NCBI GenBank assembly: GCA_016936395.1
Contig: JAFGXY010000049.1
Span: 1 to 64,000, forward strand
Length of the DNA stretch: 64,000 nt
Source of the DNA: Paracoccaceae bacterium
GTDB lineage: Bacteria; Pseudomonadota; Alphaproteobacteria; Rhodobacterales; Rhodobacteraceae
Reading direction: 5' to 3'
A program made the translations under genes and the position numbers. Position 1 is the stretch's first letter; each line of letters opens with the position of its first letter. Below, in pieces: positions 27,231-39,860 of the stretch. Below the pieces are notes generated by a model. The model saw only the letters and a list, made by a program, of their open reading frames with translations. It did not search any database and had not been told where the DNA came from.

Positions 27231-28205
27231 TCAAGCCGGGGCGTCGAAGCTCGGCGCTGTCTCTCGCGCGGTGGCTGCGGCAATGCTGGGCAGAAATGAT
27301 CCGTTCAGCCCAAGCACGGTCTTTGCAATTGTTGCTGCGGCGGGCTGCAAGGGGCGGCGGGTGGAATGGACCAGAAACCAGAACCGCTCGATCGGCAGTT
27401 GCGGCGCGTTCAGCGTGGTCAGAAGGCCCATGCGCAACTCATCCGCCACCGTGTGCAGCGACAGGAAGGCGATGCCCAGGCCCGCAATCACCGCCTGCTT
27501 GATGGTTTCATTGGTGCCCATTTCCACCTGCTTGAAGGGCCGCCCGTCATTGATCCGATCCAGATAGCGCGTCATCAGGATACGGGTGCCCGAGCCTTCT
27601 TCGCGGCAGATGAACACCTCACGCGCGAAATCGGCGGCAGACAGCGCCGATCGGCCCGCAAGCGGATGATCGGGGGCAGCGACAATGCCGTGCGGGTGCG
27701 GGCCGATCAGGTGATCGGAAATGTCGGGGTCGCGCGGCGGGCGGCCCATGACCACCAGATCGAATCGCATCCGCTCCATTTCGCGCAGAATGTCCTCGCG
27801 GTTGCCGACATGCAGGACAATGTCGATGTCCGGGTGGATGGTGTTGAGCATCTTGACGAGTCGCGGGGCGAAATATTTGCCGGTCGAGACCACGCCGAAC
27901 ATCACCCGCCCGGCGAATCCCTTGCCGATGGCATCAACGCGCGACATGGCCTGCGACAAAGTCGCGTCCATCTGCGCGGCTGCGTCCATCAGCAACATCC
28001 CGGCAGCCGTCAGCTCGGACCCGGCGCCATCACTGTCGCGACGCAGCAGGGCGGTTCCGGCCTCGGCCTCTAACAGTTTGATCTGATTGTGAATCGCTGG
28101 GGTTGTCAGGCCAAGGGCGCGCCCCGCGGCGGTCAGCGACCCATGCTGTGCCACGGCGCGCAAGGCCCGTAACTGTCGCAAAGTGATGGCGGCGATTGTT
28201 AGCAT
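27231..28205 (-). CDS. cbbR: LysR-type regulator CbbR
   Basis: A 324-residue LysR-family protein. The helix-turn-helix is in LRQLRALRAVAQHGSLTAAG and LGLTTPAIHNQIKLLEAEAG, followed by an effector-binding domain (GVVSTGKYFAPRLVKMLNTI, GTNETIKQAVIAGLGIAFLS) typical of CbbR. In known systems CbbR senses Calvin-cycle metabolites and activates the divergent cbb operon. Here it is divergent from cbbF with a 99-base shared intergenic region. Upstream positions of dyads fit a T-N11-A binding pattern. Confidence 0.94.
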   Translation of the reverse strand: MLTIAAITLRQLRALRAVAQHGSLTAAGRALGLTTPAIHNQIKLLEAEAGTALLRRDSDGAGSELTAAGMLLMDAAAQMDATLSQAMSRVDAIGKGFAGRVMFGVVSTGKYFAPRLVKMLNTIHPDIDIVLHVGNREDILREMERMRFDLVVMGRPPRDPDISDHLIGPHPHGIVAAPDHPLAGRSALSAADFAREVFICREEGSGTRILMTRYLDRINDGRPFKQVEMGTNETIKQAVIAGLGIAFLSLHTVADELRMGLLTTLNAPQLPIERFWFLVHSTRRPLQPAAATIAKTVLGLNGSFLPSIAAATARETAPSFDAPA

Positions 28206-28304
28206 TCAAGTATTCTTAATGGACCTACAAGTTTTTTCAATTCTGCATTCTGAATATCTTCGCCATGGTGTGACCCAACAAATATCGGCCTTGGGAGGGG
28301 CACC
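28206..28304 (+). promoter_or_regulatory. cbbR-cbbF divergent control region
   Basis: This 99-base AT-rich region must carry the cbb operon promoter. TTCA-N11-TGAA at 28236-28254 is a dyad with the 11-base spacing usual for LysR regulators. ATTCAAG/CTTAAT at 28204-28220 is a second, imperfect dyad overlapping the cbbR start. The cbbF ribosome binding site is TTGGGAGGGG. Assignment to CbbR is inferred from position. Confidence 0.65.
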
Positions 28305-29309
28305 ATGAAGGACGCACCAATCCTGCCCGGCGAACATATTCCGCCGGGTCTTTATCCGCTCATGCTTGAAATGGCCAACGGGGCGATGGAGCTTGCAAAG
28401 CGCATCTCACGCAACGGTCTGGACGAATCGCTGGGGGCTGCCGCCGGCGTGAACACCGATGGTGACGCGCAAAAGGCGCTTGATGTGATCGCGGATGATC
28501 TGTTCCTGACGGCCGCACGCCGGGCCAAGATCGCCTACTTTGCGTCGGAAGAGCAAGAACACACCGTGACCTTGCTGGAAGACGGGGCCTATGCCTTGGC
28601 GATTGATCCGCTGGACGGGTCGTCGAACATCGACACCAACGTGTCGGTCGGCACGATCTTTGCGATCTTCCCGGCAGCCGCCACCGCCGACGCAAGCTTT
28701 CTGCGCCCGATGGCGGATCTGGTGGGCGGCGGCTACTTCATCTATGGCCCGCAGACCGCGCTGCTGGTGACCTTTGGCGAAGGCGTGCAGCGCTATGTGC
28801 TGGACACCGAACAGCAAAAGTTCTTCCTGACCGAAGCACGGGTGACCATCCCCGAAGAGTCGAACGAGTTTGCCGTCAACGCGTCGAACTATCGGCACTG
28901 GCCCAAACCGATTCGCGCCTATGTCGATGATTGCGTTGCCGGGGCCGAAGGGCCGCGCGGCAAGAACTTCAACATGCGCTGGATCGCGTCGCTGGTGGCG
29001 GAAACCCACCGTATTCTGGCCCGGGGCGGCATCTTCCTGTATCCGGCGGATGACCGGAAGGGGTATGAGCGCGGCCGCCTGCGGCTGCTTTATGAATGTG
29101 GTCCGATCGCGATGCTGATCACCCAGGCGGGTGGCGGGGCCACCGATGGCGTTGACCCTGTTCTGGGTCAGTCAGCCACGGGGCTGCACCAGCGCACCCC
29201 GCTGATCTTCGGCAGCAAAGGCAAGGTTGCCCGTGTGACTGCCTATCACGACATGACCGATGATGAAACCAATGCGCTGTTCGGCAAGCGCGGCCTGTTC
29301 CGGAGCTAA
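28305..29309 (+). CDS. cbbF: Fructose-1,6-bisphosphatase, class I
   Basis: A 334-residue enzyme that dephosphorylates fructose-1,6-bisphosphate; in cbb operons it also acts on sedoheptulose-1,7-bisphosphate. Metal and substrate motifs are [31 protein letters not shown], and [14 protein letters not shown]. First gene of the cbb operon; prkB begins six bases after its stop. Confidence 0.96.
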   Translation: MKDAPILPGEHIPPGLYPLMLEMANGAMELAKRISRNGLDESLGAAAGVNTDGDAQKALDVIADDLFLTAARRAKIAYFASEEQEHTVTLLEDGAYALAIDPLDGSSNIDTNVSVGTIFAIFPAAATADASFLRPMADLVGGGYFIYGPQTALLVTFGEGVQRYVLDTEQQKFFLTEARVTIPEESNEFAVNASNYRHWPKPIRAYVDDCVAGAEGPRGKNFNMRWIASLVAETHRILARGGIFLYPADDRKGYERGRLRLLYECGPIAMLITQAGGGATDGVDPVLGQSATGLHQRTPLIFGSKGKVARVTAYHDMTDDETNALFGKRGLFRS

Positions 29310-29315
29310 GATAAA

Positions 29316-30188
29316 ATGAGCAAGAAGTTTCCCATCATCTCGGTCACCGGGTCGTCGGGTGCTGGCACCAGCACGGTGAAATACACCTTTGACCAGATCT
29401 TCCGTCGGGAAGGCATCAAGGCCGTGTCGATCGAAGGCGATGCCTTCCACAAGTTCAACCGCGCCGACATGAAAGAGCAACTGACCCAGCGCTATGCTGC
29501 GGGGGATGCCACGTTCTCGCATTTTTCATACGAGGCGAACGAGCTGTCCGAGCTGGAGCGCGTGTTCCGCGAATATGGCGAAACTGGCAAGGGCCGCACC
29601 CGCACCTATGTGCATGACGAAGCCGAGGCCGCGAAAACCGGCGTCGCACCGGGCAATTTCACCGCCTGGGCGCCGTTCGAAGATGGGTCGGACCTGTTGT
29701 TCTATGAAGGTCTGCACGGTGCCGTCGTCAACGATGAGGTCAATCTGGCAAAGCTGGCAGATCTGAAAATCGGTGTGGTGCCGGTGATCAACCTGGAATG
29801 GATCCAGAAAATTCACCGTGACCGGGCGCAGCGCGGCTATACCACCGAGGCCGTGACCGATGTCATCCTGCGCCGGATGCACGCCTATGTGCATTGCATC
29901 GTGCCGCAGTTCACCGAAACCGACATCAACTTTCAGCGCGTGCCGGTGGTCGATACGTCGAACCCGTTCATTTCGCGCTCGATCCCGACGCCGGATGAAA
30001 GCCTTGTGGTGATCCGCTTCAAGAACCCGCGTGGCATCGACTTCCCGTATCTGACCTCGATGATCCACGACTCGTGGATGAGCCGGGCCAATTCGATCGT
30101 CATTCCGGGCAACAAGATGGATCTGGCGATGCAACTGATCCTGACCCCGCTGATCGAGCGGTTGGTCCGTGAAGCCAAGCGCGCCTGA
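29316..30188 (+). CDS. cbbP: Phosphoribulokinase
   Basis: A 290-residue proteobacterial-type kinase making ribulose-1,5-bisphosphate, the RuBisCO substrate. The P-loop is ISVTGSSGAGTSTVKYTF near residues 8-25, and the ribulose-5-phosphate/catalytic Asp segment is SIEGDAFHKFNRADM. The bacterial short form lacks the regulatory cysteine pair of plant enzymes. It lies between cbbF and cbbT. Confidence 0.96.
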   Translation: MSKKFPIISVTGSSGAGTSTVKYTFDQIFRREGIKAVSIEGDAFHKFNRADMKEQLTQRYAAGDATFSHFSYEANELSELERVFREYGETGKGRTRTYVHDEAEAAKTGVAPGNFTAWAPFEDGSDLLFYEGLHGAVVNDEVNLAKLADLKIGVVPVINLEWIQKIHRDRAQRGYTTEAVTDVILRRMHAYVHCIVPQFTETDINFQRVPVVDTSNPFISRSIPTPDESLVVIRFKNPRGIDFPYLTSMIHDSWMSRANSIVIPGNKMDLAMQLILTPLIERLVREAKRA

Positions 30189-30199
30189 GGGGGTAGGTC

Positions 30200-32176
30200 A
30201 TGAACACACAGATTCAGACGGCTGACGAACGCACCATGGCCAATGCCATCCGCGCGCTTGCCATGGACGCGGTGCAAAAGGCCAACTCGGGCCACCCCGG
30301 CATGCCGATGGGCATGGCTGACGTGGCGACGGTGTTGTTCAACCGCTTTATCAATGTCGATCCTGCCGATGACCAATGGCCGAACCGTGACCGTTTCGTG
30401 CTGTCGGCCGGTCATGGGTCGATGCTGGTTTATGCGCTGAACCACCTGCTTGGCTACAGCGACATGGACATGGACCAGTTGCGCGCCTTCCGCCAGTTGG
30501 GCAGCCGCACGGCGGGGCACCCGGAATATGGCCACGCCAAGGGGATTGAGGTGACCACCGGCCCGCTGGGGCAGGGCATTTCCACCGCTGTCGGCATGGC
30601 CTTGGCCGAGCGCATGGCTGCGGCGCGGTTCCCGGGTCTGGTGGACCACTACACCTATGTCATCGCTGGCGACGGTTGCCTTATGGAAGGCATGAGCCAC
30701 GAGGCGATTGATCTGGCGGGCCACCTTGGTCTTGGCCGCATGATCGTGATGTGGGACGACAACAAGATCACCATCGACGGCGACACCTCGCTTGCCACCT
30801 CGACCGACCAGATGGCCCGGTTTGCGGCCAGTGGCTGGCATGTGCTGGCAGTGGACGGACATGACATGGAGGCGGTGGCTGCTGCAATCACGGCCGCACA
30901 GCAGGACCCCCGCCCGAGCCTGATCGCTTGCCGCACCATCATCGGGTTTGGTGCGCCGAACAAGCAAGGCAGCCATGACGTTCACGGCGCCCCCTTGGGC
31001 GATGCCGAGATTGCTGCCGCGCGGGCGTTCCTTGGCTGGGAGCATGCGCCGTTCGACATCCCCGAGGGGGTTTACGCCGCCTGGCACAAGGTGGCCGCAC
31101 GGGGTGCTGCCGCGCACAAGGACTGGACCGTGCGTCTGGCCGCATCTGCTGACCGCGCTGCGTTCGAGGCGGCTGTCGCCTGCGACCCTGCTGCCCTGAC
31201 CCCGGCCATGGCCGCCTACAAGGCGCAGCTTCTGGCCGACAAGCCCAAGGTTGCCACCCGCAAGGCCAGCGAAATGGCCTTGGGTGTGGTCAACGCGACG
31301 CTGCCCTTTGTGGTCGGCGGATCGGCTGACCTGACCGGGTCGAACCTGACCAAGACCAAGGGGCAGAAATCTGTCACCAAGGCCGATTTCTCGGGCAGCT
31401 ATATCCACTATGGCATCCGCGAACATGGCATGGCGGCGGCGATGAACGGCATCGTGCTGCATGGGGTGTTCAAGCCCTATGGCGGCACCTTCATGGCCTT
31501 TGCCGATTACTGCCGCCCGGCGATCCGCCTGTCGGCGCTGATGGGCGTGCCCGTGACCTATGTCATGACGCATGACTCGATTGGCCTGGGCGAAGACGGG
31601 CCGACGCACCAGCCGGTGGAGCATCTGGCCAGCCTGCGCGCCATTCCGAACCTGCATGTCATTCGCCCCTGCGACGCGGTCGAAACGGCCGAGGCCTGGG
31701 AAATGGCGATGGCCTCCACCTGCACGCCGACGCTTTTGGTGCTGTCGCGCCAGAACCTGCCGCTGGTGCGCACGGATGCCGCCGAGAACCTGACCGCCAA
31801 GGGCGCATACCTGTTGCGCGACGTGGCCGACCGTGACCTGACGCTGATCGCCACGGGGTCAGAGATCGAGATTGCCTTGGCTGCGGCGGATGCGCTGACT
31901 GCCAAAGGTATGAAGGTGGCGGTGGTGTCGGCGCCGTGCTTCGAGGCCTTTGCCGCGCAGCCGGATGCCTATCGCGCCGCCGTTCTGGGCGATGCGCCGC
32001 GGATCGGGATCGAGGCCGCCATCCGTCAGGGCTGGGACATGTTCCTGCGCCATACCGATGGCTTTGTCGGCATGACGGGCTTTGGCGCGTCGGCGCCTGC
32101 ACCTGCCCTGTATAAACATTTCAACATCACCGCCGAGGCCGTCGCAGAATTGGCCCAGAAACTGACAAGGGACTGA
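30200..32176 (+). CDS. cbbT: Transketolase
   Basis: A 658-residue thiamine-diphosphate enzyme for the two-carbon transfers that regenerate pentose phosphates. Motifs include [20 protein letters not shown], the ThDP/Mg site [20 protein letters not shown], and [18 protein letters not shown]. The start has GAGGGGGTAGG upstream. cbbG starts one base after its stop. Confidence 0.96.
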   Translation: MNTQIQTADERTMANAIRALAMDAVQKANSGHPGMPMGMADVATVLFNRFINVDPADDQWPNRDRFVLSAGHGSMLVYALNHLLGYSDMDMDQLRAFRQLGSRTAGHPEYGHAKGIEVTTGPLGQGISTAVGMALAERMAAARFPGLVDHYTYVIAGDGCLMEGMSHEAIDLAGHLGLGRMIVMWDDNKITIDGDTSLATSTDQMARFAASGWHVLAVDGHDMEAVAAAITAAQQDPRPSLIACRTIIGFGAPNKQGSHDVHGAPLGDAEIAAARAFLGWEHAPFDIPEGVYAAWHKVAARGAAAHKDWTVRLAASADRAAFEAAVACDPAALTPAMAAYKAQLLADKPKVATRKASEMALGVVNATLPFVVGGSADLTGSNLTKTKGQKSVTKADFSGSYIHYGIREHGMAAAMNGIVLHGVFKPYGGTFMAFADYCRPAIRLSALMGVPVTYVMTHDSIGLGEDGPTHQPVEHLASLRAIPNLHVIRPCDAVETAEAWEMAMASTCTPTLLVLSRQNLPLVRTDAAENLTAKGAYLLRDVADRDLTLIATGSEIEIALAAADALTAKGMKVAVVSAPCFEAFAAQPDAYRAAVLGDAPRIGIEAAIRQGWDMFLRHTDGFVGMTGFGASAPAPALYKHFNITAEAVAELAQKLTRD

Positions 32177-32177
32177 C

Positions 32178-33179
32178 ATGACTGTTAAAGTAGCCATCAA
32201 CGGCTTTGGCCGTATCGGGCGCAACGTGCTGCGCGCCATCGTGGAATCGGGCCGGACCGACATTGAAGTGGTCGCGATCAACGACCTGGGTCCGGTCGAA
32301 ACCAACGCGCACCTCGTGCGGTTCGACTCGGTTCATGGTCGGTTCCCCGGCAGCGTGACCACCGGCGAAGACTGGATCGACGTGGGCCGTGGCCCGATCA
32401 AGGTCACGGCGATCCGCGATCCGAAAGACCTGCCCTGGGCGGGTGTCGACATCGCCATGGAATGCACCGGCATTTTCGTGACCAAGGAAAAAGCACTGGC
32501 GCATCTGTCCAACGGGTCAAAGCGGGTGCTGGTCTCTGCCCCCTGCGATGGCGCCGACAAGACGATTGTGTTCGGGGTGAACCACGCCACGCTGACTGCC
32601 GATGACATGGTGGTGTCGAACGCATCCTGCACCACCAACTGCCTGTCGCCGGTGGCCGCCGTGCTGCAATCGGTGATCGGCATCGAAAAGGGCATGATGA
32701 CCACGATCCACAGCTACACCGGCGATCAGCCGACCTTGGACACCATGCACAAGGATCTGTATCGCGGGCGGGCAGCGGCCTTGTCGATGATCCCCACCAG
32801 CACCGGGGCTGCGAAAGCCGTGGGTCTGGTGTTGCCGGAATTGAAGGGCAAGCTGGACGGGTTTGCCATCCGCGTGCCCACCCCCAACGTCTCGGTCGTG
32901 GACCTGAAGTTCATCGCCAAGCGCGCGACATCGGTCGAGGAAATCAATGCCGCCATCAAGGCCGCTGCCGATGGGCCGATGAAGGGCATCCTTGGTTATA
33001 CCGAGGCCAAGAACGTCTCGTCGGACTTCAACCATGACCCGCATTCTTCGGTGTTCCACATGGACCAGACCAAGGTGATGGATGGCACGCTGTGCTCGGT
33101 TCTGTCGTGGTATGACAACGAATGGGGTTTTTCCAACCGCATGGCTGACACCGCCGTTGCGATGGGAAGACTGCTATGA
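32178..33179 (+). CDS. cbbG: Glyceraldehyde-3-phosphate dehydrogenase
   Basis: A 333-residue type I GAPDH. The NAD(P)-binding N-terminus is [20 protein letters not shown], the catalytic cysteine is Cys151 in [12 protein letters not shown], and the C-terminal [12 protein letters not shown] is standard. In this operon it works in the reductive direction. Its stop overlaps the pgk start (ATGA). Whether it prefers NADH or NADPH cannot be told with certainty. Confidence 0.95.
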   Translation: MTVKVAINGFGRIGRNVLRAIVESGRTDIEVVAINDLGPVETNAHLVRFDSVHGRFPGSVTTGEDWIDVGRGPIKVTAIRDPKDLPWAGVDIAMECTGIFVTKEKALAHLSNGSKRVLVSAPCDGADKTIVFGVNHATLTADDMVVSNASCTTNCLSPVAAVLQSVIGIEKGMMTTIHSYTGDQPTLDTMHKDLYRGRAAALSMIPTSTGAAKAVGLVLPELKGKLDGFAIRVPTPNVSVVDLKFIAKRATSVEEINAAIKAAADGPMKGILGYTEAKNVSSDFNHDPHSSVFHMDQTKVMDGTLCSVLSWYDNEWGFSNRMADTAVAMGRLL

Positions 33180-34366
33180 TCACCTCTGTCACCGATCTGC
33201 CCGTTGCGGGCAAACGGCTGGTGGTGCGCGCCGATCTGAACGTGCCGATGGAAGGGGGACGCGTCTCCGACGCGACCCGCATCACCCGCTTTGCCGACGG
33301 TATGAAGCCGCTGCTGGCGAAAGGCGCGTCCTTGGTTATCCTGTCGCATTTCGGGCGGCCCAAGGGGGCGGACATGGCGTTTTCGCTGCGTCACATCCGC
33401 GATGATGTCAGTCGTGCGCTGGGGTGCCCTGTCGCCTTTGCCGCGCTGGATCAGGCCGCCGAGGCGGCTGCCGATCTGAAACCGGGCCAGGTGCTGCTGG
33501 TGGAAAACATCCGCTTTGAAGCTGGTGAAGAAAAGAACGACGTGGCGCTTGCCGGGCAATTGGCAGCGCTTGGCGACATCTATGTGAACGATGCCTTTTC
33601 TTGCGCGCATCGGGCGCATGCCAGCACGGCGGCGATTGCGGGGCTGATGACCGCCACCGCTGGCCCGCTGATGATGGAAGAGGTTGCCGCCCTGACCGCA
33701 GCCCTGGAAAAACCGCAACGCCCCAGTGTGGCGATTGTGGGCGGGGCCAAGGTCAGCTCGAAAATCGCGGTTCTGAAACATCTGGTCACAAAGGTCGATC
33801 ATGTGATCGTCGGTGGCGGCATGGCCGACACCTTCCTGTTTGCCGATGGCGCGCCGATGGGGAAATCACTGCACGAGGCCGATCAGGTGGCGACCGTGGC
33901 CGAGATCCGCGACATTGCCGCCAAGCATGGCTGCACCATCCACCTGCCCGCCGATGTGGTGATCTCGCGTGAGTTCAAGGCCCATGCTGCCAGCGAGACG
34001 GTTGGCGCGCATGACTGCCCCGCCGATGCGATGATCCTGGATGCCGGGCCAAAGGCGGTTGCCGCCTTTGCCGAGGTGCTGTCGGGGTCGAAGACCATTC
34101 TGTGGAACGGGCCTTTGGGCGCGTTCGAGATGCAGCCGTTCGATGCCGCAACCGTGGCTTTGGCCCGGACCGCTGCCGACCTGACCCGTGCCGGATTGTG
34201 CGTGTCGGTGGCGGGCGGTGGTGATACCGTGGCGGCGCTGAATGCCGCCGGGGTGGCGGATCAGTTTACCTATGTCTCCACCGCCGGTGGGGCTTTCCTT
34301 GAATGGCTGGAGGGGCGCGCCCTTCCGGGGATCGCTGCGCTGATGCGTGACGGTCAGGCAGCGTAA
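33176..34366 (+). CDS. cbbK: Phosphoglycerate kinase
   Basis: A 396-residue kinase that phosphorylates 3-phosphoglycerate from RuBisCO. N-terminal substrate motif [30 protein letters not shown] and the nucleotide-binding [16 protein letters not shown] are present. Coupled to cbbG by a 4-base ATGA overlap. Length normal. Confidence 0.96.
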   Translation: MITSVTDLPVAGKRLVVRADLNVPMEGGRVSDATRITRFADGMKPLLAKGASLVILSHFGRPKGADMAFSLRHIRDDVSRALGCPVAFAALDQAAEAAADLKPGQVLLVENIRFEAGEEKNDVALAGQLAALGDIYVNDAFSCAHRAHASTAAIAGLMTATAGPLMMEEVAALTAALEKPQRPSVAIVGGAKVSSKIAVLKHLVTKVDHVIVGGGMADTFLFADGAPMGKSLHEADQVATVAEIRDIAAKHGCTIHLPADVVISREFKAHAASETVGAHDCPADAMILDAGPKAVAAFAEVLSGSKTILWNGPLGAFEMQPFDAATVALARTAADLTRAGLCVSVAGGGDTVAALNAAGVADQFTYVSTAGGAFLEWLEGRALPGIAALMRDGQAA

Positions 34367-34377
34367 CGGAGAACATC

Positions 34378-35442
34378 ATGGCGCTTATTACCCTTCGGCA
34401 ACTACTCGATCATGCGGCAGAGCACAGCTATGGCGTGCCGGCCTTCAACATCAACAACATGGAACAGGGTCTGGCGATCATGGAAGCGGCGAAAGCCGTG
34501 GACGCGCCGGTGATCATTCAGGCGTCGCGCGGTGCGCGCAACTACGCCAATGACATCATGCTGGCCAAGATGATCGAAGCCCTCGCCCAAATCTACCCAA
34601 GCGTGCCTTTGTGCATGCACCAGGACCACGGCAACAACGAAGCCACCTGCATGTCTGCCATCAAGCATGGCTTCACCTCGGTGATGATGGACGGCAGCCT
34701 GATGGGCGACGCCAAGACGCCGGCAGATTACGACTATAACGTCGACATCACCGAACGGGTCTCGCGGATGGCGCATTGGGTCGGCGCGTCGGTCGAGGGT
34801 GAGCTTGGGGTGCTGGGCAGCCTTGAAACCGGCGAGTCCGAGGCCGAGGATGGCCACGGTGCCGTTGGCAAGCTTGACCACAGCCAGTTGCTGACCGACC
34901 CCGATCAGGCCGTGGATTTCGTGAAGAAGACCAAGGTGGACGCCTTGGCCATCGCCTGCGGCACCAGCCATGGCGCCTACAAGTTCAGCCGCAAGCCCAC
35001 GGGCGACATTCTGGCCATGAACGTGATCGAAGCGATCCACCAGAAGCTGCCGAACACCCACCTTGTGATGCACGGCTCGTCGTCGGTGCCGCAGGAATTG
35101 CAGGACATCATCAACGAGTTCGGCGGCGCGATGCCGCAAACCTTTGGTGTGCCGGTCGAAGAAATCGTGCGCGGCATCAAGATGGGTGTGCGCAAGGTCA
35201 ACATCGACACCGACTGCCGCATGGCCATGACCGGACAGTTCCGCAAGATCGCGATGCAGGACCCGAAAGAGTTTGACCCGCGCAAGTTCCTGAAGCCCGC
35301 AATGGACGCGATGCGCGACCTGTGCCGGCTGCGTCTGGAAGCCTTCGGCACGGCGGGTCACGGCTCGAAGATCAAGGTCATCCCGATGGATGATATGGCC
35401 AAGCGTTACGCCAGCGGCGCGCTTGATCCGACCGTGAAGTAA
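34378..35442 (+). CDS. cbbA: Fructose-bisphosphate aldolase, class II
   Basis: A 354-residue zinc-dependent aldolase (CbbA type) forming fructose- or sedoheptulose-bisphosphate. Metal-binding residues are in [13 protein letters not shown] and [27 protein letters not shown] and [13 protein letters not shown] are typical. It lies 12 bases after pgk and 39 bases before cbbM. Confidence 0.96.
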   Translation: MALITLRQLLDHAAEHSYGVPAFNINNMEQGLAIMEAAKAVDAPVIIQASRGARNYANDIMLAKMIEALAQIYPSVPLCMHQDHGNNEATCMSAIKHGFTSVMMDGSLMGDAKTPADYDYNVDITERVSRMAHWVGASVEGELGVLGSLETGESEAEDGHGAVGKLDHSQLLTDPDQAVDFVKKTKVDALAIACGTSHGAYKFSRKPTGDILAMNVIEAIHQKLPNTHLVMHGSSSVPQELQDIINEFGGAMPQTFGVPVEEIVRGIKMGVRKVNIDTDCRMAMTGQFRKIAMQDPKEFDPRKFLKPAMDAMRDLCRLRLEAFGTAGHGSKIKVIPMDDMAKRYASGALDPTVK

Positions 35443-35481
35443 CTCGGCCCTGTGGCCACCCGTTCCTGAAAGAAGAAGAAG

Positions 35482-36858
35482 ATGGATCAATCTGATCGCT
35501 ACGCCAACCTTGCTTTGAAAGAAGCTGACCTGATGGCAGGTGGCCGGCATGTGCTGGTGGCCTACATCATGAAACCGAAAGCCGGTTTCGGCAGCTTTCT
35601 GGAAACGGCCGCGCACTTTGCGGCCGAAAGCAGCACCGGCACCAACGTCGAAGTGTCAACCACCGACGATTTCACCCGCAGCGTCGACGCGCTGGTCTAT
35701 GAGATCGACGAGGCCACCGGCCTGATGAAGATCGCCTATCCGGTGGAGTTGTTTGACCACAACATCACCGATGGTCGGGCGATGATCTGTTCGTTCCTGA
35801 CGCTGACCATCGGCAACAACCAGGGCATGGGCGACGTTGAATACGCCAAGATGCACGACTTCTGGGTGCCGCCGGTCTATCTGAACGCCTTCGATGGCCC
35901 GTCCACCACCATCGCCGATCTGTGGCGCGTGCTGGGGCGGCCGCATGTGGATGGCGGTTTCATCGTTGGCACCATCATCAAGCCCAAGCTGGGCCTGCGC
36001 CCGCAGCCGTTTGCCGATGCCTGCTATGACTTCTGGCTGGGCGGCGACTTCATCAAGAACGACGAGCCGCAGGGCAACCAGAGCTTTGCCCCGATGCGCG
36101 AAACCGTGAAACTGGTGCGCGACGCGATGTGCCGCGCCCAGGACAAGACCGGGATGGCCAAGCTGTTCTCGTTCAACATCACCGCGGATGATCCGTGGGA
36201 AATGGTGGCCCGTGGCGAGTTCATCCTTGAAACCTTTGGTGAAAATGCGCGTCACGTGGCCTTTCTGGTCGATGGCTATGTCACCGGCCCGGCGGCGATC
36301 ACCACTGCGCGCCGCCGTTTCCCCGGCCAATACCTGCACTATCACCGTGCCGGTCATGGCGCGGTGACCAGCCCCCAGTCGATGCGCGGCTACACCGCCT
36401 TCGTGCTGTCGAAAATGGCGCGTCTGCAAGGCGCCAGCGGCATCCACACCGGCACCATGAGCTTTGGCAAGATGGAGGGCGAGGCCTCTGACAAGCTGAT
36501 GGCGTTCATGATCACCGATGACGTGGCGATGGGGCCGTATTTCAAGCAGGACTGGCAGGGCATGAAACCGACCACCCCGATCATCTCGGGCGGGATGAAC
36601 GCGCTGCGGATGCCGGGGTTCTTTGCCAACCTTGGTCATTCCAACCTGATCATGACCGCAGGCGGCGGCGCTTTCGGTCATATCGACGGCGCCATTGCGG
36701 GGGCAACCTCGCTGCGTCAGGCCGAACAGTGCTGGAAGGCTGGGGCTGACCCGGTCGAGTTCGCCAAGTCGCACAAGGAATTCGCCCGCGCCTTTGAAAG
36801 CTTTCCCGGAGATGCTGACAAGCTGTATCCGGGCTGGCGCGCGGCGTTGGGAGTCTAA
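35482..36858 (+). CDS. cbbM: RuBisCO form II
   Basis: A 458-residue large-subunit-only ribulose-bisphosphate carboxylase. The carbamylated lysine lies in [14 protein letters not shown], loop motif [11 protein letters not shown] is present, and [11 protein letters not shown] and [15 protein letters not shown] match form II. Form II enzymes have poor CO2/O2 specificity and suit high CO2 and low O2. Unusually, cbbL follows in the same operon 132 bases later. The CbbQO activase that usually serves form II is not in the window. Confidence 0.97.
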   Translation: MDQSDRYANLALKEADLMAGGRHVLVAYIMKPKAGFGSFLETAAHFAAESSTGTNVEVSTTDDFTRSVDALVYEIDEATGLMKIAYPVELFDHNITDGRAMICSFLTLTIGNNQGMGDVEYAKMHDFWVPPVYLNAFDGPSTTIADLWRVLGRPHVDGGFIVGTIIKPKLGLRPQPFADACYDFWLGGDFIKNDEPQGNQSFAPMRETVKLVRDAMCRAQDKTGMAKLFSFNITADDPWEMVARGEFILETFGENARHVAFLVDGYVTGPAAITTARRRFPGQYLHYHRAGHGAVTSPQSMRGYTAFVLSKMARLQGASGIHTGTMSFGKMEGEASDKLMAFMITDDVAMGPYFKQDWQGMKPTTPIISGGMNALRMPGFFANLGHSNLIMTAGGGAFGHIDGAIAGATSLRQAEQCWKAGADPVEFAKSHKEFARAFESFPGDADKLYPGWRAALGV

Positions 36859-36864
36859 AAAACT

Positions 36865-36957
36865 GGCACCGCCGGTCTGGGCACCGCGTTCAAGGCTGTT
36901 CCAAGGGAAAATTGGAGGGAAGGCTTGTGTAAGCGGATCGTTGAACCCGGCGGTGTC
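36865..36957 (+). promoter_or_regulatory. Long-range inverted repeat in the cbbM-cbbL gap
   Basis: GGCACCGCCGG at 36865-36875 can pair in RNA with CCGGCGGTGTC at 36947-36957 over all 11 positions, with one G-U wobble, enclosing 71 bases. The base of this stem ends 33 bases before the cbbL ATG, which has GGGAGAAGAAG upstream. The enclosed segment could hold a secondary promoter or an RNase processing site setting form I against form II levels. Confidence 0.5.
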
Positions 36958-36978
36958 TACCGCCTAACCACCTTATAA

Positions 36979-38457
<1,479 letters not shown>

Positions 38458-38468
38458 GGAGAGAAACC

Positions 38469-38858
38469 ATGCGTATTACCCAAGGCTGCTTTTCCTTTCT
38501 GCCCGACCTGACCGACGACCAGATCAGCGCACAGGTTGAATACTGCCTGACCAAAGGCTGGGCTGTTGGTGTGGAATATTCGTATGATCCGCATCCCCGG
38601 AATATCTACTGGGAAATGTGGGGCCATCCGATGTTCGACCTGAAAGACCCCAAAGGCGTGATGATCGAACTGGCCGAGTGCCGCAAAGCCCATGGCGATG
38701 CCTATATCCGTATCATCGCCTTCGACAGCACGCGCGCGGTGGAATCGGTGACGATGAGCTTTATCGTCAATCGCCCGGCAACCGAGCCGAGCTTCAACAT
38801 GCAGCGGACGGAAGTCGACGGTCGCTCGATCCGCTACACACACAACACGGTGCGCTGA
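38469..38858 (+). CDS. cbbS: RuBisCO form I small subunit (red type)
   Basis: A 129-residue small subunit starting MRITQGCFSFLPDLTDDQIS. WAVGVEYSYDPHPRNIYWEM is conserved, and the C-terminal extension beyond about residue 110 (TEVDGRSIRYTHNTVR) is the beta-hairpin characteristic of red-type small subunits, which helps assembly. AGGAGAGAA precedes the ATG. Confidence 0.97.
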   Translation: MRITQGCFSFLPDLTDDQISAQVEYCLTKGWAVGVEYSYDPHPRNIYWEMWGHPMFDLKDPKGVMIELAECRKAHGDAYIRIIAFDSTRAVESVTMSFIVNRPATEPSFNMQRTEVDGRSIRYTHNTVR

Positions 38859-38875
38859 CTCCCGCGCATCCTGCA

Positions 38876-38914
38876 GCACCGGTCAGGCTTGGGCCAAATT
38901 GGCTTGGCCGGTGC
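38876..38914 (+). promoter_or_regulatory. Hairpin between cbbS and cbbX
   Basis: GCACCGG and CCGGTGC form a 7-bp stem, with further possible pairing between GGCC and GGCC tracts inside. No U-run follows. Position just after cbbS suggests an mRNA stabiliser or partial terminator that keeps cbbLS message above that of downstream genes. Confidence 0.5.
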
Positions 38915-38948
38915 GACCCCCCGTTTCACATCATGACAGGAGACGTTC

Positions 38949-39860
38949 ATGCAGGCTGACGCCCCGAAGACCATTGACCTGCACGCCGAGTATGAGGCTT
39001 CCGGCGCAAAGGAAGTGCTGGACGAGCTGGACAATGAACTGATCGGTCTTGCCCCGGTCAAGGAACGCATCCGCGAAACCGCTGCCTTGCTGCTGGTCGA
39101 TCGCGCCCGCAAGACCCTGGGTCTGGCGCATCAGACGCCCACCCTGCACATGAGCTTTACCGGCAATCCGGGCACCGGCAAGACCACCGTGGCGCTAAAG
39201 ATGGCCGGGCTGTTGCACCGCCTGGGCTATGTCCGCAAGGGGCATCTGGTGTCGGTTACGCGCGACGATCTGGTCGGCCAATACATCGGCCATACCGCGC
39301 CCAAGACCAAGGAAGTGCTGAAAAAGGCCATGGGCGGCGTGCTGTTCATCGACGAGGCCTATTACCTCTATCGCCCTGATAATGAACGGGACTATGGCCA
39401 GGAAGCCATTGAAATCCTGCTGCAAATCATGGAAAACAACCGTGACGATCTGGTGGTGATCCTTGCCGGATACGCCGACCGGATGGACCTGTTCTTTCAG
39501 TCCAACCCCGGCTTCCGGTCACGCATCGCGCATCATATTGAGTTTCCGAACTATACCAGCGACGAGTTGCACCATATCGCCAGCCACATGCTGAGCGATC
39601 AGCACTACACCCTGACCGAAGGCGCCAAGGCGGCCTTGGCCGAATATATCGAACTGCGTCGCGTGCAGCCGCATTTTGCCAATGCCCGGTCGATCCGCAA
39701 CGCATTGGACCGCGCAAGGTTGCGGCAGGCCAACCGGCTGTTCACCGAAGGCGGCGTGATCGACGCGGCCACGCTGTCCACCATCGAAGAAAGTGATATC
39801 AGGGCAAGCCGGGTGTTCCGCGGCGGCTTGGATTCTGAACGCAAAGGGGATTCCGAATGA
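38949..39860 (+). CDS. cbbX: Red-type RuBisCO activase CbbX
   Basis: A 303-residue AAA+ ATPase that pulls the C-terminus of CbbL to release inhibitory sugar phosphates. Walker A is [19 protein letters not shown] near residue 72, Walker [15 protein letters not shown] near 135, and arginine-rich [20 protein letters not shown] follows. The ATG has GACAGGAGAC upstream. It is the cognate activase of the form I enzyme encoded just upstream. Confidence 0.97.
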   Translation: MQADAPKTIDLHAEYEASGAKEVLDELDNELIGLAPVKERIRETAALLLVDRARKTLGLAHQTPTLHMSFTGNPGTGKTTVALKMAGLLHRLGYVRKGHLVSVTRDDLVGQYIGHTAPKTKEVLKKAMGGVLFIDEAYYLYRPDNERDYGQEAIEILLQIMENNRDDLVVILAGYADRMDLFFQSNPGFRSRIAHHIEFPNYTSDELHHIASHMLSDQHYTLTEGAKAALAEYIELRRVQPHFANARSIRNALDRARLRQANRLFTEGGVIDAATLSTIEESDIRASRVFRGGLDSERKGDSE

